A stretch of DNA of 64,000 bases, from positions 46,114 to 110,113 of the forward strand of contig MBPM02000143.1 in assembly GCA_001695595.3 (NCBI GenBank), given 5' to 3'. The stretch is from Plasmopara viticola (Eukaryota > Oomycota > Peronosporomycetes > Peronosporales > Peronosporaceae). The notes under the pieces are model-generated. The model was not told where the DNA came from. It worked only from the letters and a program-made list of their open reading frames with translations, and made no database searches. Below, piece by piece: positions 33,041-43,857 of this stretch; within the stretch, counting starts at the first letter, position 1, and every line of letters begins with the position of its first letter. Made by a program: the position numbers and the translations under genes.

Positions 33041-33865
33041 ATGAAGGCATTGGGTGTCATACCAGCACGACTAGGCTCTGTACGCTTCCCGAAAAAGCCT
33101 TTGGCTGTATTTTTTGGGAAGGCTATGATTGAACACACCTACGATGCAGTGGCGGACTCAAAATTACTTACAAAAGTAGTAGTGGCAAGTGACAGCGAGC
33201 GCGTGCTACGGGTCATTCAAGAAAAGGGTGGCAACACAGTGCTCACTGGCACTTGCAACACGGGGACAGACCGCATTGTGCAGGCGCTACATCGGATGGA
33301 CCCCGAAGAGATAAAGGAGTATGACATTATCGCGAATATTCAGGGTGACGAGCCGGGTGTAAACTCGAGTCACATTGACTTATGCATCAACGCCCTGCGT
33401 GGGGCTGGACCCGACAGCGTCATGAGCACACTCGCAACACCAATCTTTGACGAGCGTGAGGCCTGCAGTCGCGACGTCGTCAAATGTGTTGCTGACAGCA
33501 ATAGGTGCGCAAGGATTAGTATTTTATAGAAAATGTTTATATAACCACGTGGTAATGTTGTCTTCAGCAACGCACTCTACTTCTCTCGAGCAATGATTCC
33601 GCACTCCAAGAGTGGCAAATTTTCTCCTGAAACAACGTTGTATCTCCGTCACGTTGGGATGTACGCGTTTCGCAAGGATTTCTTGCTCAACTTTCCAACC
33701 CTTCCATCGTCGGATCTTGAAGACTTTGAAGACCTTGAGCAATTACGTGTGCTTTCCGCAGGTTATCGCATCAAGTTGATCAAAGTCGATTCGACATTGC
33801 CAAGTGTAGATACCCGAGCGGATTTGGAAACTTTAATGGCGCAGTGGCCTGTGGAATCCAACTAA
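33041..33865 (+). CDS. kdsB: 3-deoxy-manno-octulosonate cytidylyltransferase (CMP-KDO synthetase)
   Basis: Two exons (33,041-33,504 and 33,568-33,865) give 253 residues, the usual KdsB length. Motifs: nucleotide-binding start VIPARLGSVRFPKKPLA (residues 6-22), NTGTDRI (73-79), NIQGDEPG (99-106), VVKCV, ALYFSRAMIPH at the exon junction, LRHVGMYAFRKDFL, LEQLRVLSAGYRIK and VDT. The enzyme activates KDO with CTP to CMP-KDO, normally for bacterial lipopolysaccharide or plant rhamnogalacturonan II. No targeting peptide is visible, so it is probably cytosolic. An intron shows it is a nuclear gene and not contamination. Its sugar acceptor in oomycetes is unclear. Confidence 0.9.
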
Positions 33866-33986
33866 AGATGTTAGGTTGTATAGAGACGTTTGTCACGTTT
33901 GTGAAGACTTGTAGCATTTAATTTTTTTAAATATAGTGCAATTATGGGCAAAGCTTTTGTGATTTGACATTAATACCTCCGTACTT

Positions 33987-36326
33987 ATGACAACTCTGAC
34001 ACCGAAAGCAGCGACTAATTTCGCAATCCACAAGAGAGACGCAGGCATGATGAATGATCTCGAGCTAGATTTATCTGCGTCAGCTGCAGGTTACACCGTG
34101 CTAGATGCAGTACGCGGAGTCACAGGATCCGAAGCCGGTGCGGAGAAGGAGCAGGTCCGGACCGAGTGGACTCGTTTGGAACTTTGCGTCATTGCCAGTC
34201 TGCAGCTCATGTTGGTGTTGGTGGCGTACCGCCTCGATCGATCGCACCATCCAGCGCTGATCTCTGAGTCAGCCGTCGCCATTTTCTTTGGTGTATTGGT
34301 GGGTTCTGTGTGAGCGGTAGATAGGGAAAGATTTGGTCTGACCTTTGGCACAATGTTTCTTCCACGCAGTTTGGTATTGGTGTGCTAATAACTTCTCCGA
34401 TGGTGAGTCTATAAACATCCTATGATCTTTACTTTATCATCAATTGGGTTCTGTGTAATAGGAGTCACTTAATAATGGCATGGACCCGGAAGTGCTTTTT
34501 TACGCGTGAGTAAATGAACGACGCGAATATAAAGTATTATTTCTAATGGAATTATGATCGTTGTGCTGTTAAGTTTGCTGCCTCCTATTATCCTGGAGGC
34601 TGGATTCAATATGAAAAAGCGGGTATGATTATCAACTGCTAGTAAGGATTACGTTTGTAACTAACAACAAAGTTATGATAATTTTTGATGATAACAGGGA
34701 TTTTTCTCCAATTTTACTGCAATCATGTTGTTGTCTATCGTTGGAACACTGATTGCAACGTTCATTACTGGTGGCATGCTGCTGTGGATCGGCAATATGG
34801 GGCTTATCACAAAACTCACGGCTGCTGAGGCATACCTCTATGGCGCTTTAATATCAGCAGTAGATCCGGTCGCCACTCTGTCAGTATTCAAGAAGAATGG
34901 TGTTCCTCCACTCCTCTTTAATCTTGTCTTTGGTGAGAGCATGCTTAATGACGGTGTTGGTAAGAATTTTTTTTTGTAAAGAATTCTGTTGTTCGTAGCT
35001 CATCTATTGACGTGGATAATGTTAAGCCATTGTGTCATTTACGCTATTCCAGGGACTTATTCGAGATGACATTGCGGATGTCACTCTCAATAATGCAGGC
35101 CTCATTATCATAAAGGTTTTTGGTATCGGCTTTGGCTCAGTTGGTTTGGCAGCTGTCGTATGCTTCATTTCAGCATTTATACTAAAGCAGGCTGACCCTG
35201 CACTTCAACGGTATCCGTCCTATGAAATTTCTATCGTATTATTGTCAGCGTACTTGAGTTACGTGATTGCAGATCTTGTTGGAATGAGCGGAATTGTGGC
35301 TTTGTTTTTCTCAGGCGTGCTGATAAGCCACTACCATTTATACAACATCGCTGACGAGAGTGCAATGGCTTTAAAGCATTTGCTGACAACATCGGCTTTC
35401 ATGGCTGAAAATTTTGTCTTTATTTATATGGGCATGAGTGTGGTAGCGTACTCGGGATACTTTACGTGGGATTGGGGGTTCATATTTGTTAACTTGGTCG
35501 CATGTCTCGTGGGTCGCATGCTAAATACATTTCCGATGTGCATGTTGGCGAACCTTGGTCGATCTGAAACTAACAAAATTCCATGGAGTTACATGGTGGT
35601 TATCTGGTTTGCTGGCCTACGCGGTGCAATCGCTTTTGCATTGGCTTTAAATGTCTTCACACCCAACCGTGTGCATGCGAGCGTGATACAAAGCACGACT
35701 CTTTTTACAGTCATGTTTACGACTTTGGTGCGGTTTACGCGCATTAATTCATGTAATGACTTGGTGTCAAATAACATTGTGGTGCATTCTATTGTCTAGG
35801 TTTTTGGAATGGGCACAAGTCCGGTCCTTCGTCATTACAGCTTGACAGCAAAACAGGAACAGGAACAAGAGTTTGACGAGTACGCTTCTTCTAGCCATTG
35901 CTTTTCTGCTAACGTCGCTTGGCTAATTAGTGTGTACATGATAAAAAAAAAAGTAGCGAGGCTGCGCAAGAACGTTTACTGGACGACGATCAGGAGCACG
36001 ATTCGGACACGTCGTTTCGACCTATCGATCGTTCAGTGACTAGCCGCAACATCAGTGGTATCCATAGCGTGTGGGAGTACATTGATGAAAAGCTTTTAAA
36101 ACCGCTCTTTGGTGGCCTTCCGCGTGACGAGGAACAAAGAGCGGAGCTTTTAGGCGCAACGTCTAAGCACCATGCTATAATGGCCTCTGCAGTCATCAGG
36201 TCGAGAAATTATAGGCAGAAGCAAAAACAAGCTCCAATTGTGAAGCTATCTTCATCCAAGTCGCAAAAGCCACATGCAGCGTTGACTAAGATCGCCAAGA
36301 AACACGACGCTGTTGAAAACGTGTAA
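33987..36326 (+). CDS. Na+/H+ exchanger, SLC9/CPA1 family (NHE8-like)
   Basis: Eight exons (33,987-34,307; 34,370-34,402; 34,462-34,505; 34,574-34,622; 34,698-34,959; 35,027-35,727; 35,800-35,879; 35,957-36,326) close exactly to 619 residues. Family motifs: FYALLPPIILEAGFNMKKR (the amiloride/TM4 region), ALISAVDPVATLSVF, VFGESMLNDGVAIVSFTLFQ (about residue 226, with the transport Asp), VALFFSGVLISHY and WFAGLRGAIAFALALNVF (about 429), then TTLVFGMGTSPVLR. Many membrane helices; the C-terminal ~150 residues are hydrophilic with an acidic run. It exchanges Na+ or K+ for H+, probably in endosome/Golgi membranes given the NHE8-like text. The first intron donor (GTGTGA) is weak, so that join is less certain. 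Confidence 0.88.
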
Positions 36327-36423
36327 TTTATGTAGTCAGGTATTTAATACCGGTAGTTTAAGGGCCAAAAGAACGTGACCTCTCATAATGCATGTCCACT
36401 CTGAGCTAGTTTACTTGTTGATA

Positions 36424-37077
36424 ATGAGCGTATCCGACGAGATGATGACGCTGTATGATGCACAGCGTCGTGCACACGAGACGATTTTAAAGCTCCAGGC
36501 ACAGATTGAGGAGGAGGAAGCTGTGTACCTTGAGGAAACGCCACACGGCAACATAATTCGCGGCTGGGACGGCTTTATTGACTCTAAACAGTCGCGCAAG
36601 GATGCCAACACCAAAAAGGTCAAGCCATACACCGGGACGGAACATCTCTTTTCCAACTCGTGCTTTTATGCAACCTTGGCGGGCGAACCGAGCTTTGAGC
36701 ACGTGAATATGTTTACAACGACCAACGAAGAGGATGCGAGACGAGACAAGTTGACGGTCACACTGTCTGTAGGAAAAGGGGCGAACAGTGCTAGTGGGGT
36801 CGTAGATAGCAACGCTACACTGAACACGCAGGTGATGCATAAAGAGCCCAAAGTGCATACAGTACAGAAGACTGCAAAGGCTGGCCTTGGTTCTGGAGGG
36901 ACAGAAGCCTCGGGTTTCCAGACGTCCAGTCTGAAGAAAAGGAAAAGAGAGACGGAAGCTATTTTAGCCAAGGCACTTGAGTCTGCTGCGTCAAATTCAC
37001 CCCTGACTGCTTCACTAGTGATGACCGGAAGTGCACCAGTAGCACCACCTGCTAGCGACTTTCTTGATGTGCTATAG
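36424..37077 (+). CDS. EAF6: NuA4 acetyltransferase subunit Eaf6/MEAF6-like
   Basis: A single exon of 217 residues from ATG 36,424 (MSVSDEMMTLYDAQRRAHE). An in-frame ATG 36 bp upstream would add 12 hydrophobic residues and is less likely. The first 85 residues are the Eaf6 signature: a coiled-coil start (ETILKLQAQIEEEEAVYLEE), then TPHGNIIRGWDGFID, basic KKVKPYTGTEHLFSNSC. Eaf6/MEAF6 is a small subunit of NuA4/TIP60 and MOZ/HBO1 histone acetyltransferases. The rest is a long low-complexity tail with a basic KKRKRETE stretch, likely a nuclear signal, longer than in yeast. It is 97 bp after the exchanger and convergent with the next gene. Confidence 0.82.
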   Translation: MSVSDEMMTLYDAQRRAHETILKLQAQIEEEEAVYLEETPHGNIIRGWDGFIDSKQSRKDANTKKVKPYTGTEHLFSNSCFYATLAGEPSFEHVNMFTTTNEEDARRDKLTVTLSVGKGANSASGVVDSNATLNTQVMHKEPKVHTVQKTAKAGLGSGGTEASGFQTSSLKKRKRETEAILAKALESAASNSPLTASLVMTGSAPVAPPASDFLDVL

Positions 37078-37251
37078 CCTTATAACGATACTGTGTAGCA
37101 TATATATTTTTAAGGTTTTATAGTAAAAATAATAAACAGCGGCATGGAAGATTGACGTCTGACATTGCCAACAAACCTAAGTCGCTTGCTCACCAGCTTG
37201 CATGAATTTTCTAACCGATGAGGCATTGAGGCGCACAGGCATTAAAGATAC

Positions 37252-40200
37252 TCACTTGGACGTATCAAATGAAGCGAGCAAAACTTCCAAGTCTTTCGTT
37301 GTCTGACGGAAGAAGCCGTCGTAGTTAAACTGCCGATCGCAAAAGACGTTAAATGATTGCACACTACTATACATGCAGCAACAACTCACTTCAAAAATGT
37401 AGTCGAGCTGTTGTGGTGGGACAACGATGTTTGGAAACTTGGCGTATCCCTAAACATCAATAACAAAGTGTGAGCGAGCCGCTAGCACGTTTTATGCTGA
37501 CAATCCTATACCTTTAGACGGTCATCAGCGGTTACGACAGCTTCCACTGTGCCTTGGATGCTGTGAAAGAGGTGCGAAATACTGTTCCAATGCAAGTCCA
37601 ATTGTGACCTCAATTGCGTCATGTACTCTCCATGCGAGAGAATCGCGGCGGACGGGACACGAGTAACACCGAAGCTAGACGTAAGCGCATTAATTGAATT
37701 GTACGCATAGGCACCCATGCCAATTACATCGTTCGACTCGCGCTGCTGCGACAGCGGCATTGCAAGAATGCCTGCTTTCATCTTTGAGCACTCTACCATC
37801 ATATGCTTAAAGTTGATCAGGAGGTTGTCCATCTCGCTTTCAAAACTAGCGAGATTTGCGCTCAATCGACGGTAAACTAGCGTCATGCCCAAAATGCTCT
37901 TCTCTTCATCCACGATCCGACGCTGGAGTACCACGACGCAATTAAGTATAATTTGAATATGTTTCTTCAGTAGCTGAGCGAGACGCGCACGGTGCAACCT
38001 TACACGGAGCAGCAAATCGCTTGAACAAGGAACGCCCGCAGTCTCATATATAGAGCACAAGACAATGAACGCGTCAAAGTCACCTTCATCAATGGACGAA
38101 GTATGAAACGACGTTCGAACGCCCCACGACAGCTGACCAATTCGCTGAATTGATTGACGCACGAGTAAAAGTGTGTCGAGCACGCCGCCTTGAGCAGCAG
38201 CAATATCTGCGCCTTCTTTTAAGGACTTCGACGACGACGATCCTTTTTCAAGGTCGTCGTCTTCGTCTGTTTCGGAATTTATCGGGCTGCTCGCGCTATT
38301 CTTTAATTTCGGCGGCGTTTTGGCACTCACACCCCACGAAACAAGCGACGAGAAAAATGAACTGCTATCTGAGCTCGACTGCTTCTTCGGCGCGCGAACA
38401 TTAGCACTGTTCGCTACTACAAGACGGTGGTCGTTCTCAATATTATCATCATCTAACAGCACAATTCGATCCTCTCCGACTAGCGACGAGACCTTTTGGC
38501 CGTTGCTCTTTTGATAGCTAGTACCAGATCCGGCTACAACAAGCGCAGTACTCACGTCTGACGGGCAATCCTCTTCCACCAGCTCAATCTTTGCTTGACC
38601 TTCGGGCTCCTCTTCACCATCTAATAATTGTTTGTGCTTGTGTGGCGAATCCTCGATAAAGCCACCACCTAACGCTGCTGTGACATACCGACAAATCGAG
38701 CTGTTTTCCTCCACCCACAAGCCTGTGGCTTGTTTGAATTGTTTGTACATCTTCTGCACGTGCGCTGGATCAGCGCTGGCATACATGCGCTGTATAGGTT
38801 CGACGCACGCACCAAAATCACGGGCCAAGTACCCTTCAAGGGGAAGCACTTTGCTAAAGCTCCAGCGCCAGGCTTTCTCTTGATTAGGCTTCAAACGATC
38901 CAGCTCACGAACACCGATGCGCGTAAGCTGGCTGACTTCCTTACTAATTTCTGACTGCACGGCCTCAAGCGACTGCATCAGCCGACGAATTTCCTCACCA
39001 CCAGGTCCATATACAAGCAAATCTCCACCGGGACCAGCAAGCTGTCGTGCTTTTCGGCACGAGACTAACAGATCTGCTAGCAACTTCAGTAGGCCATGTA
39101 GCTTAGTAAAAGCATTAAAAGTCTCTTCTTGAACCTCTTTTCGAAGTGCCACAACACCCGAATTGCTTTGCTGCAGATATTGGGACGGAGTAATTGCTCC
39201 CTCATTTGGGTTGGAATTGCGTCGAAGCTCTCTCGTCAATACCATGGGTACTTGAGGGGTTGCATCCGTATCGCAAAACACTGCTGTTCGAGTCATCTCT
39301 TCCTCTTCTTCATTTGTCAATAATAGCGAATGTAGCGAGTCCTGGGGGGAAATTGCAGCCTGGGTTTGTGGAAAGAGTTCTCTACAATAAACACACAAAT
39401 AAACAAATACAAGAGCGTGTTAGATCACGCCCATCACTGTTTTCTATAACACGTACTTGAAAGATGGTGTCGTCAAAAGCACTTCAAGCATTTTTCCTGA
39501 CTTACTGCCCATGGCGTCCTTCATACCTGCATGCTGTTGACTTTGCAAGTTGCTAATTGTGCAGTCCGCCGGTGTATTCGGCGTGTTCCGTAACACATAA
39601 AACAAAAACTGCACGCCGTGCATGAGTCCATCCGTGCCACGTGCTTCCAGTGTGTGTAGCTGTTCCCGTGCCGACGAATGAGCGCGCTCAGTCTCGATTG
39701 TAGGAAGTACTCGCGTCTCAATGACGTTTCTCACATCCTTGAGCGTACCAATCAGTGAGCGCTCGCCCGAACCAGAGTGAAAAAGACCTTGTTGTCCATG
39801 CTGAAGTCTCAAAACGTAGCTGTGGCGACGTCGCACCTCAATAAGAATGGATTCGGTCGTACATGAAGCCGGTGCGAGTGTACGCATGGCCCAGTCTTTA
39901 AACTCTTCAAGTAGCAACGTACGCGGATCATTGAGGTATCCCGAAAACGTGAACGTTCGATCGTAGCGCTCTCGTTGATAGGCACAAATGCTCGAGATAA
40001 TGGCCTCTGCGGGATTACGCAATAGACCTACAACGTCCTGCATCTTGCGTAGGTACGAGTTTTCGTCAAAGTCCGAAAGGGTAGGATTGTGCAGCGGGTA
40101 AAAGTTGTCGTCCATTTTAAGTGCCGTAGGAAGGTCCTCTTCGCTCACCTCCATAGACTCGCAATAAGCCTGATGAACAAAGCGCATCTGGTCCATTTCG

Positions 40201-40253
40201 AGCTGCGAGTAGCTCTTCTTGAAAGGATTTAGCCGCAGCCCCCAATTTGACAT
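37252..40253 (-). CDS. 934-residue protein, conserved-looking, function unknown
   Basis: Four exons (40,253-39,457; 39,381-37,512; 37,449-37,390; 37,329-37,252) close in frame to 934 residues. The start is MSNWGLRLNPFKKSY. The protein is soluble and mostly helical, with no membrane span or signal peptide. A low-complexity Ser/Asp-rich region sits at about 600-680 (KKQSSSDSSSFFSS, SETDEDDDLEKGSSSS) between two helical blocks. The last 60 residues include YAKFPNIVVPPQQLDYIF and NYDGFFRQTTKDLEVLL. The architecture recalls large helical vesicle-tethering or scaffold proteins, but I recognise no family signature and offer no name. Upstream, 40,254-41,071 holds nothing recognisable. Confidence 0.75.
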
Positions 40254-41071
40254 TTTAGTCGCTTTCTTAAAGTAGCCAGTGTTAAATGAGTGTGATAAGG
40301 TGACTGAGATTTCGCGCGCGATCGCTGGCGTATAGTGACGTCAGCCCTTCCTTCCTGTCGCCTTCTCGAGTTTAACGTAAGGTTGAGTGTACAAAGGGAA
40401 TATTTGTTATGAAGGGCCTAAAAAGTCTGGCAGACCTATCTTTATACGACGTGGAAGAGGCATATCATTTAGGGTCGTAAACCAAAGAACGAATGCAACT
40501 TCAACTGAGTAAAACATGCCGTTGGGCTCGTCAATTCTACGCATGCCTAGACCAATATTGTAAGAATTCCGCACAAATAGCATCAGCTAATCTTCCTGCC
40601 TTTACATGTGAAGTGTGTGTAACAGGCCAAAATACTTTTGCTCTAATCACGTTCATCCTAAATGGATGCCAGTGTCACAAAAAACTATAAAATCTGATGA
40701 GTACCGGGTCGCTGCCGTACCAGCATGTACTCTGGATTTTCAGTATATGTTTCAGAAAGGTTTCAGAGCAAAACGCTTACCCGCGTAATCTTAAGAACAT
40801 TTTTCGACCACTACAGTTTGTAGACCTATCATTGCTGCCTTCTTTACTCCAAATTATGTCGGATTTGCTGATACCTCTATTATGCGGATAATGTTCTAGC
40901 ATTGCAATGAAGAACATTCTGTGAGACAGGTATATGATATTTTTTTATTTTAATAGCGTTACACTCCTTCTTCATTGCATTACATTAATAACTTTGTCTT
41001 TATTTAGCGCCGATGCAAAAGTGTAGCATATGGTACCATTTTTGCTGACTGGACGCCAGACTTTTGGTTGA
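40254..41071. other. Intergenic region, no supported feature
   Basis: This 0.8-kb divergent interval lies between the 934-residue gene and the next plus-strand gene. It contains only short frames with no motif, and an AT-rich stretch at 40,935-40,990. It presumably carries promoters for both genes. Confidence 0.5.
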
Positions 41072-42073
41072 ATGGGAGGTGCTGTGGGGGTCGAACGGGT
41101 TAAATCGTTGCGTCAGACCTCGTATACACCACATACAAACCAAATCTATAGCCAAGCCGCACACGCGCTTGCGCACCGTGGACGATACGGTTTGATTGAT
41201 CAGCATGACTTTACGCGCTTATGCCAACTCGTGGAGAAGCATTTAGTGCATCGTATTAACCTATTTGCTGATTACATTGAGTTGGCTGTAAAGTACTGGT
41301 ACGTTGCGAGCATTTCTACTACATCGATTGCTGAAGCGTATAACATCGACGTAAAAGAGTGCGTACCGAAAGTATAGAGTAATAAGAAAATTGACGTACG
41401 CCACTGATCGATACTCTTCTTGCAGTGTTTGCAAGATTCTAGTGAGTAAGCGCGTCTATGGAGTGCATAGCTGCGGACCAGAACTTCAAGATGAGCCATC
41501 GCGAACTAAACCCGCTCAAGTGCTTGAGTTGCAAGACCCGATGTGATTAAATTTATGCTTGACAAGTGTCGGTGGACAGTGTGGCAGCCCCCAACTTCGT
41601 GGCGTATCAAAGTGGATCATGTATTTGATGTCACTGTCCACGTTGCGATTCGGCAAGAGGGTTTCCTTACTGGTGAATTTCGCGTTGTGCGTTTACGTGT
41701 TGGTCGAAAATGGGTCGGCGCACACTTTTTAAGCAAGAACATGGCTCACTCAATGAAATGTAAATGGTTGCATCGTGTGGATTTCGAAGTCGGCGATCAA
41801 GTTCAAATCGCAGTAAGCGCATTTTTTAAGACGGTGGAAGGGGCGTGGGAAGAATACGCTGCTGGGTTGGCAAAGCTGCCTCAAAAGACTTTTGAAAACG
41901 ATGTTGGCATTGAAATAGCAATCCCATACGACGAGCAAGAGAAAGGAATGTCGCTGAGAATTAAATGTTTGCTGGACACGTCATTGGAAAATATACTGAG
42001 CGACCGTCGAACGCTATTCTGGTTGCCGCATCAATACGAACTATGGCGAATGAAGCAAGAAGATGTATTTTGA
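41072..42073 (+). CDS. Unknown gene with apparent frameshift
   Basis: Exon 1 (41,072 to about 41,374) encodes about 101 residues starting MGGAVGVERVKSLRQTSYTP, with KHLVHRINLFADYIELAVKYW. A GT-AG intron leads to an open exon from about 41,422 (ILVSKRVYGVHSCGPELQDE) that stops at 41,546 after LELQDPM. Overlapping this stop in another frame is a clean 176-codon run to 42,073 (KFMLDKCRWTVWQPPTSWR, VGDQVQIAVSAFF, MSLRIKCLLDTS) with no convincing start of its own. The simplest reading is one gene of about 320 codons with a 1-base indel at a CCC run near 41,538. Alternatives are two genes, or a sequencing error. No family is recognised. Confidence 0.5.
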
Positions 42074-42622
42074 AAAATATGGGCAATTTGGTGTAGTAAA
42101 TTAAATAGCTAGCCTTTCTCTCCCCACATATAGCAACGAGTGTACGAGGAAAAGGACATGGCAGTTGAAGAGGTCGATGTACCAAGGCCGTAACTAATAT
42201 TTAAAAAAATAAATCAATATTCAGCCAGTCCACTTCGCGGAGAGTTCACTCTCGAACAATTAAATCTTTCTTTAGCGCTATGCCTCTCTTGATCAATGTC
42301 GTGAGCCGTAGCTATTGTTACACTTGTACACAAGGCTACGAGCTCACTTTTTTCATTTGTCGGGTGATGCTTTTCGAGGCTCCATCGACGTTTCTCATGC
42401 TAATCACTTTTGACCTCGCCATCCAAAGCATTCGCCTACTCATTCGCCGTATTCTATTATGGCGCCCTTAGCTCTCGAATATGTCTCTTGCCGTAGAAGT
42501 GATTCCCACACTGTTGTGTTATTATTTTTCTCAAGCTAAAATATAGAGATTTACAAGCATTCTTTATAAAGCATTAACATCGTATGCACTAATCTGGCTC
42601 ATATTCATTACATTTGTTTAAA

Positions 42623-43821
42623 ATGGGTCGCAACAGGAAGGGGCGACAGTGCGGAAATTACGGCTCCAAGAAGGAGAGGTATAAGACTAAAACTACTTTT
42701 ACTCTGTAATTTATGCAATTTACTAATTTATTGCTTTGCAGGTTTGTGCAATTACAGCGGTGGCAGCAAGAGGTATGCAAGGTAACGCATAAGAATGCAC
42801 TGAGCAGGCAAGCGCAACACAAGCTTTCGAACCATCAAAGACGTACTAAGGGTGACGATTTGGTGCGCCGTAAAGTAAAGCTTGATGTGTTGGCGTGTTG
42901 GACAAATGCGCGTCTTAAAGACGACCACATTGAGCGAATCAAGCATGAAGGAGCGCTGTCTATTGCCTCGGAGCTGCGGAAGACGTCGGCCGTGCAAGAT
43001 TTCTCTTCGCTACAGGACCGGTAAGATGCATCTTCGATTCAAAATACAAATTGCTGCGTCTTTTGCCGATAAGGAAAGTGATTGTTGTGTCGTTTAGGTG
43101 CATTTATGAGATTGCGCGGTCATTCGAATTGTACAGCTCTTCGTGCGAGTTCACGCAGAACTTTTTTGCGTCGTTTGAGCCCTGGATGATATCTAAATTG
43201 GCAGAGCTGACAACAGCGTTTAAAACCGTTAGTGACAGTAATGTGAAGCTGTTACTGCTACAGCCGACAGAGCATCTCACTATCGGCTTTGTGAGAGACG
43301 AAAAGTCGTTGGCCCCGTTGTTCGATAATGTGCAAGTGGATCATCGCATGACGTGGCACTTTGTTGCTAGTCAGTTGATGGAAAATAAAGCTGAGTCATG
43401 GGAAGATTTAGACGCGGAAGACGTCGACATTGTGCAGACACAAGAAAACGTACAGCTGCTTTCACTCTGTCTTGTCTCGTGTCTTGGACTTTCCAGGCAT
43501 TTCTTAACGCAGTTGACGACAATTCATCCAAATCTTGAAGGCCTTACGATCACTGACTGCTTCGATGCTGCTGCAGGCGAACAGGGTGCTGTATTATTGC
43601 AGCAACTCGCCAAGTCTCGAGCTCTAAAGTCGTTGCACTTTTCGTGGTGCTGCTGGCTTACGACTGAGATCCTGGTCACGTTCGCATATCAAATACTTGA
43701 ACCTCCCGTCTCGCCTCTGCAGGAACTGCATGTACATGACTGCTTCGACGTGCTCGGAGATTATGTAAACTCCATCTTCACAGAGCTTCTGCCTTCTGTT
43801 AATGTATATATTCAATTGTAA
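42623..43821 (+). CDS. LRR-like protein with basic N-terminus
   Basis: Three exons (42,623-42,678; 42,742-43,020; 43,098-43,821) join in frame to 352 residues. The N-terminus is very basic (MGRNRKGRQCGNYGSKKER), perhaps nuclear or nucleolar. Residues about 235-350 show irregular leucine-rich repeats of the cysteine-containing type: LTTIHPNLEGLTITDCFDAA, SRALKSLHFSWCCWLT and LQELHVHDCFDVLGDY. Such repeats usually bind proteins, for example in F-box substrate receptors, but no F-box is visible. The 5' region is not split by the TEs that flank the island. A short frame just upstream (42,280-42,471) is not accepted as a gene. Confidence 0.7.
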
Positions 43822-43857
43822 GATTTCAGAGTGAATGTTTAGATCTAAAAAAGCTAC

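Noticed and set aside
42280..42471. 63-codon hydrophobic frame between two genes
   Set aside because: Too short and without context; hydrophobicity alone is not evidence for a gene.
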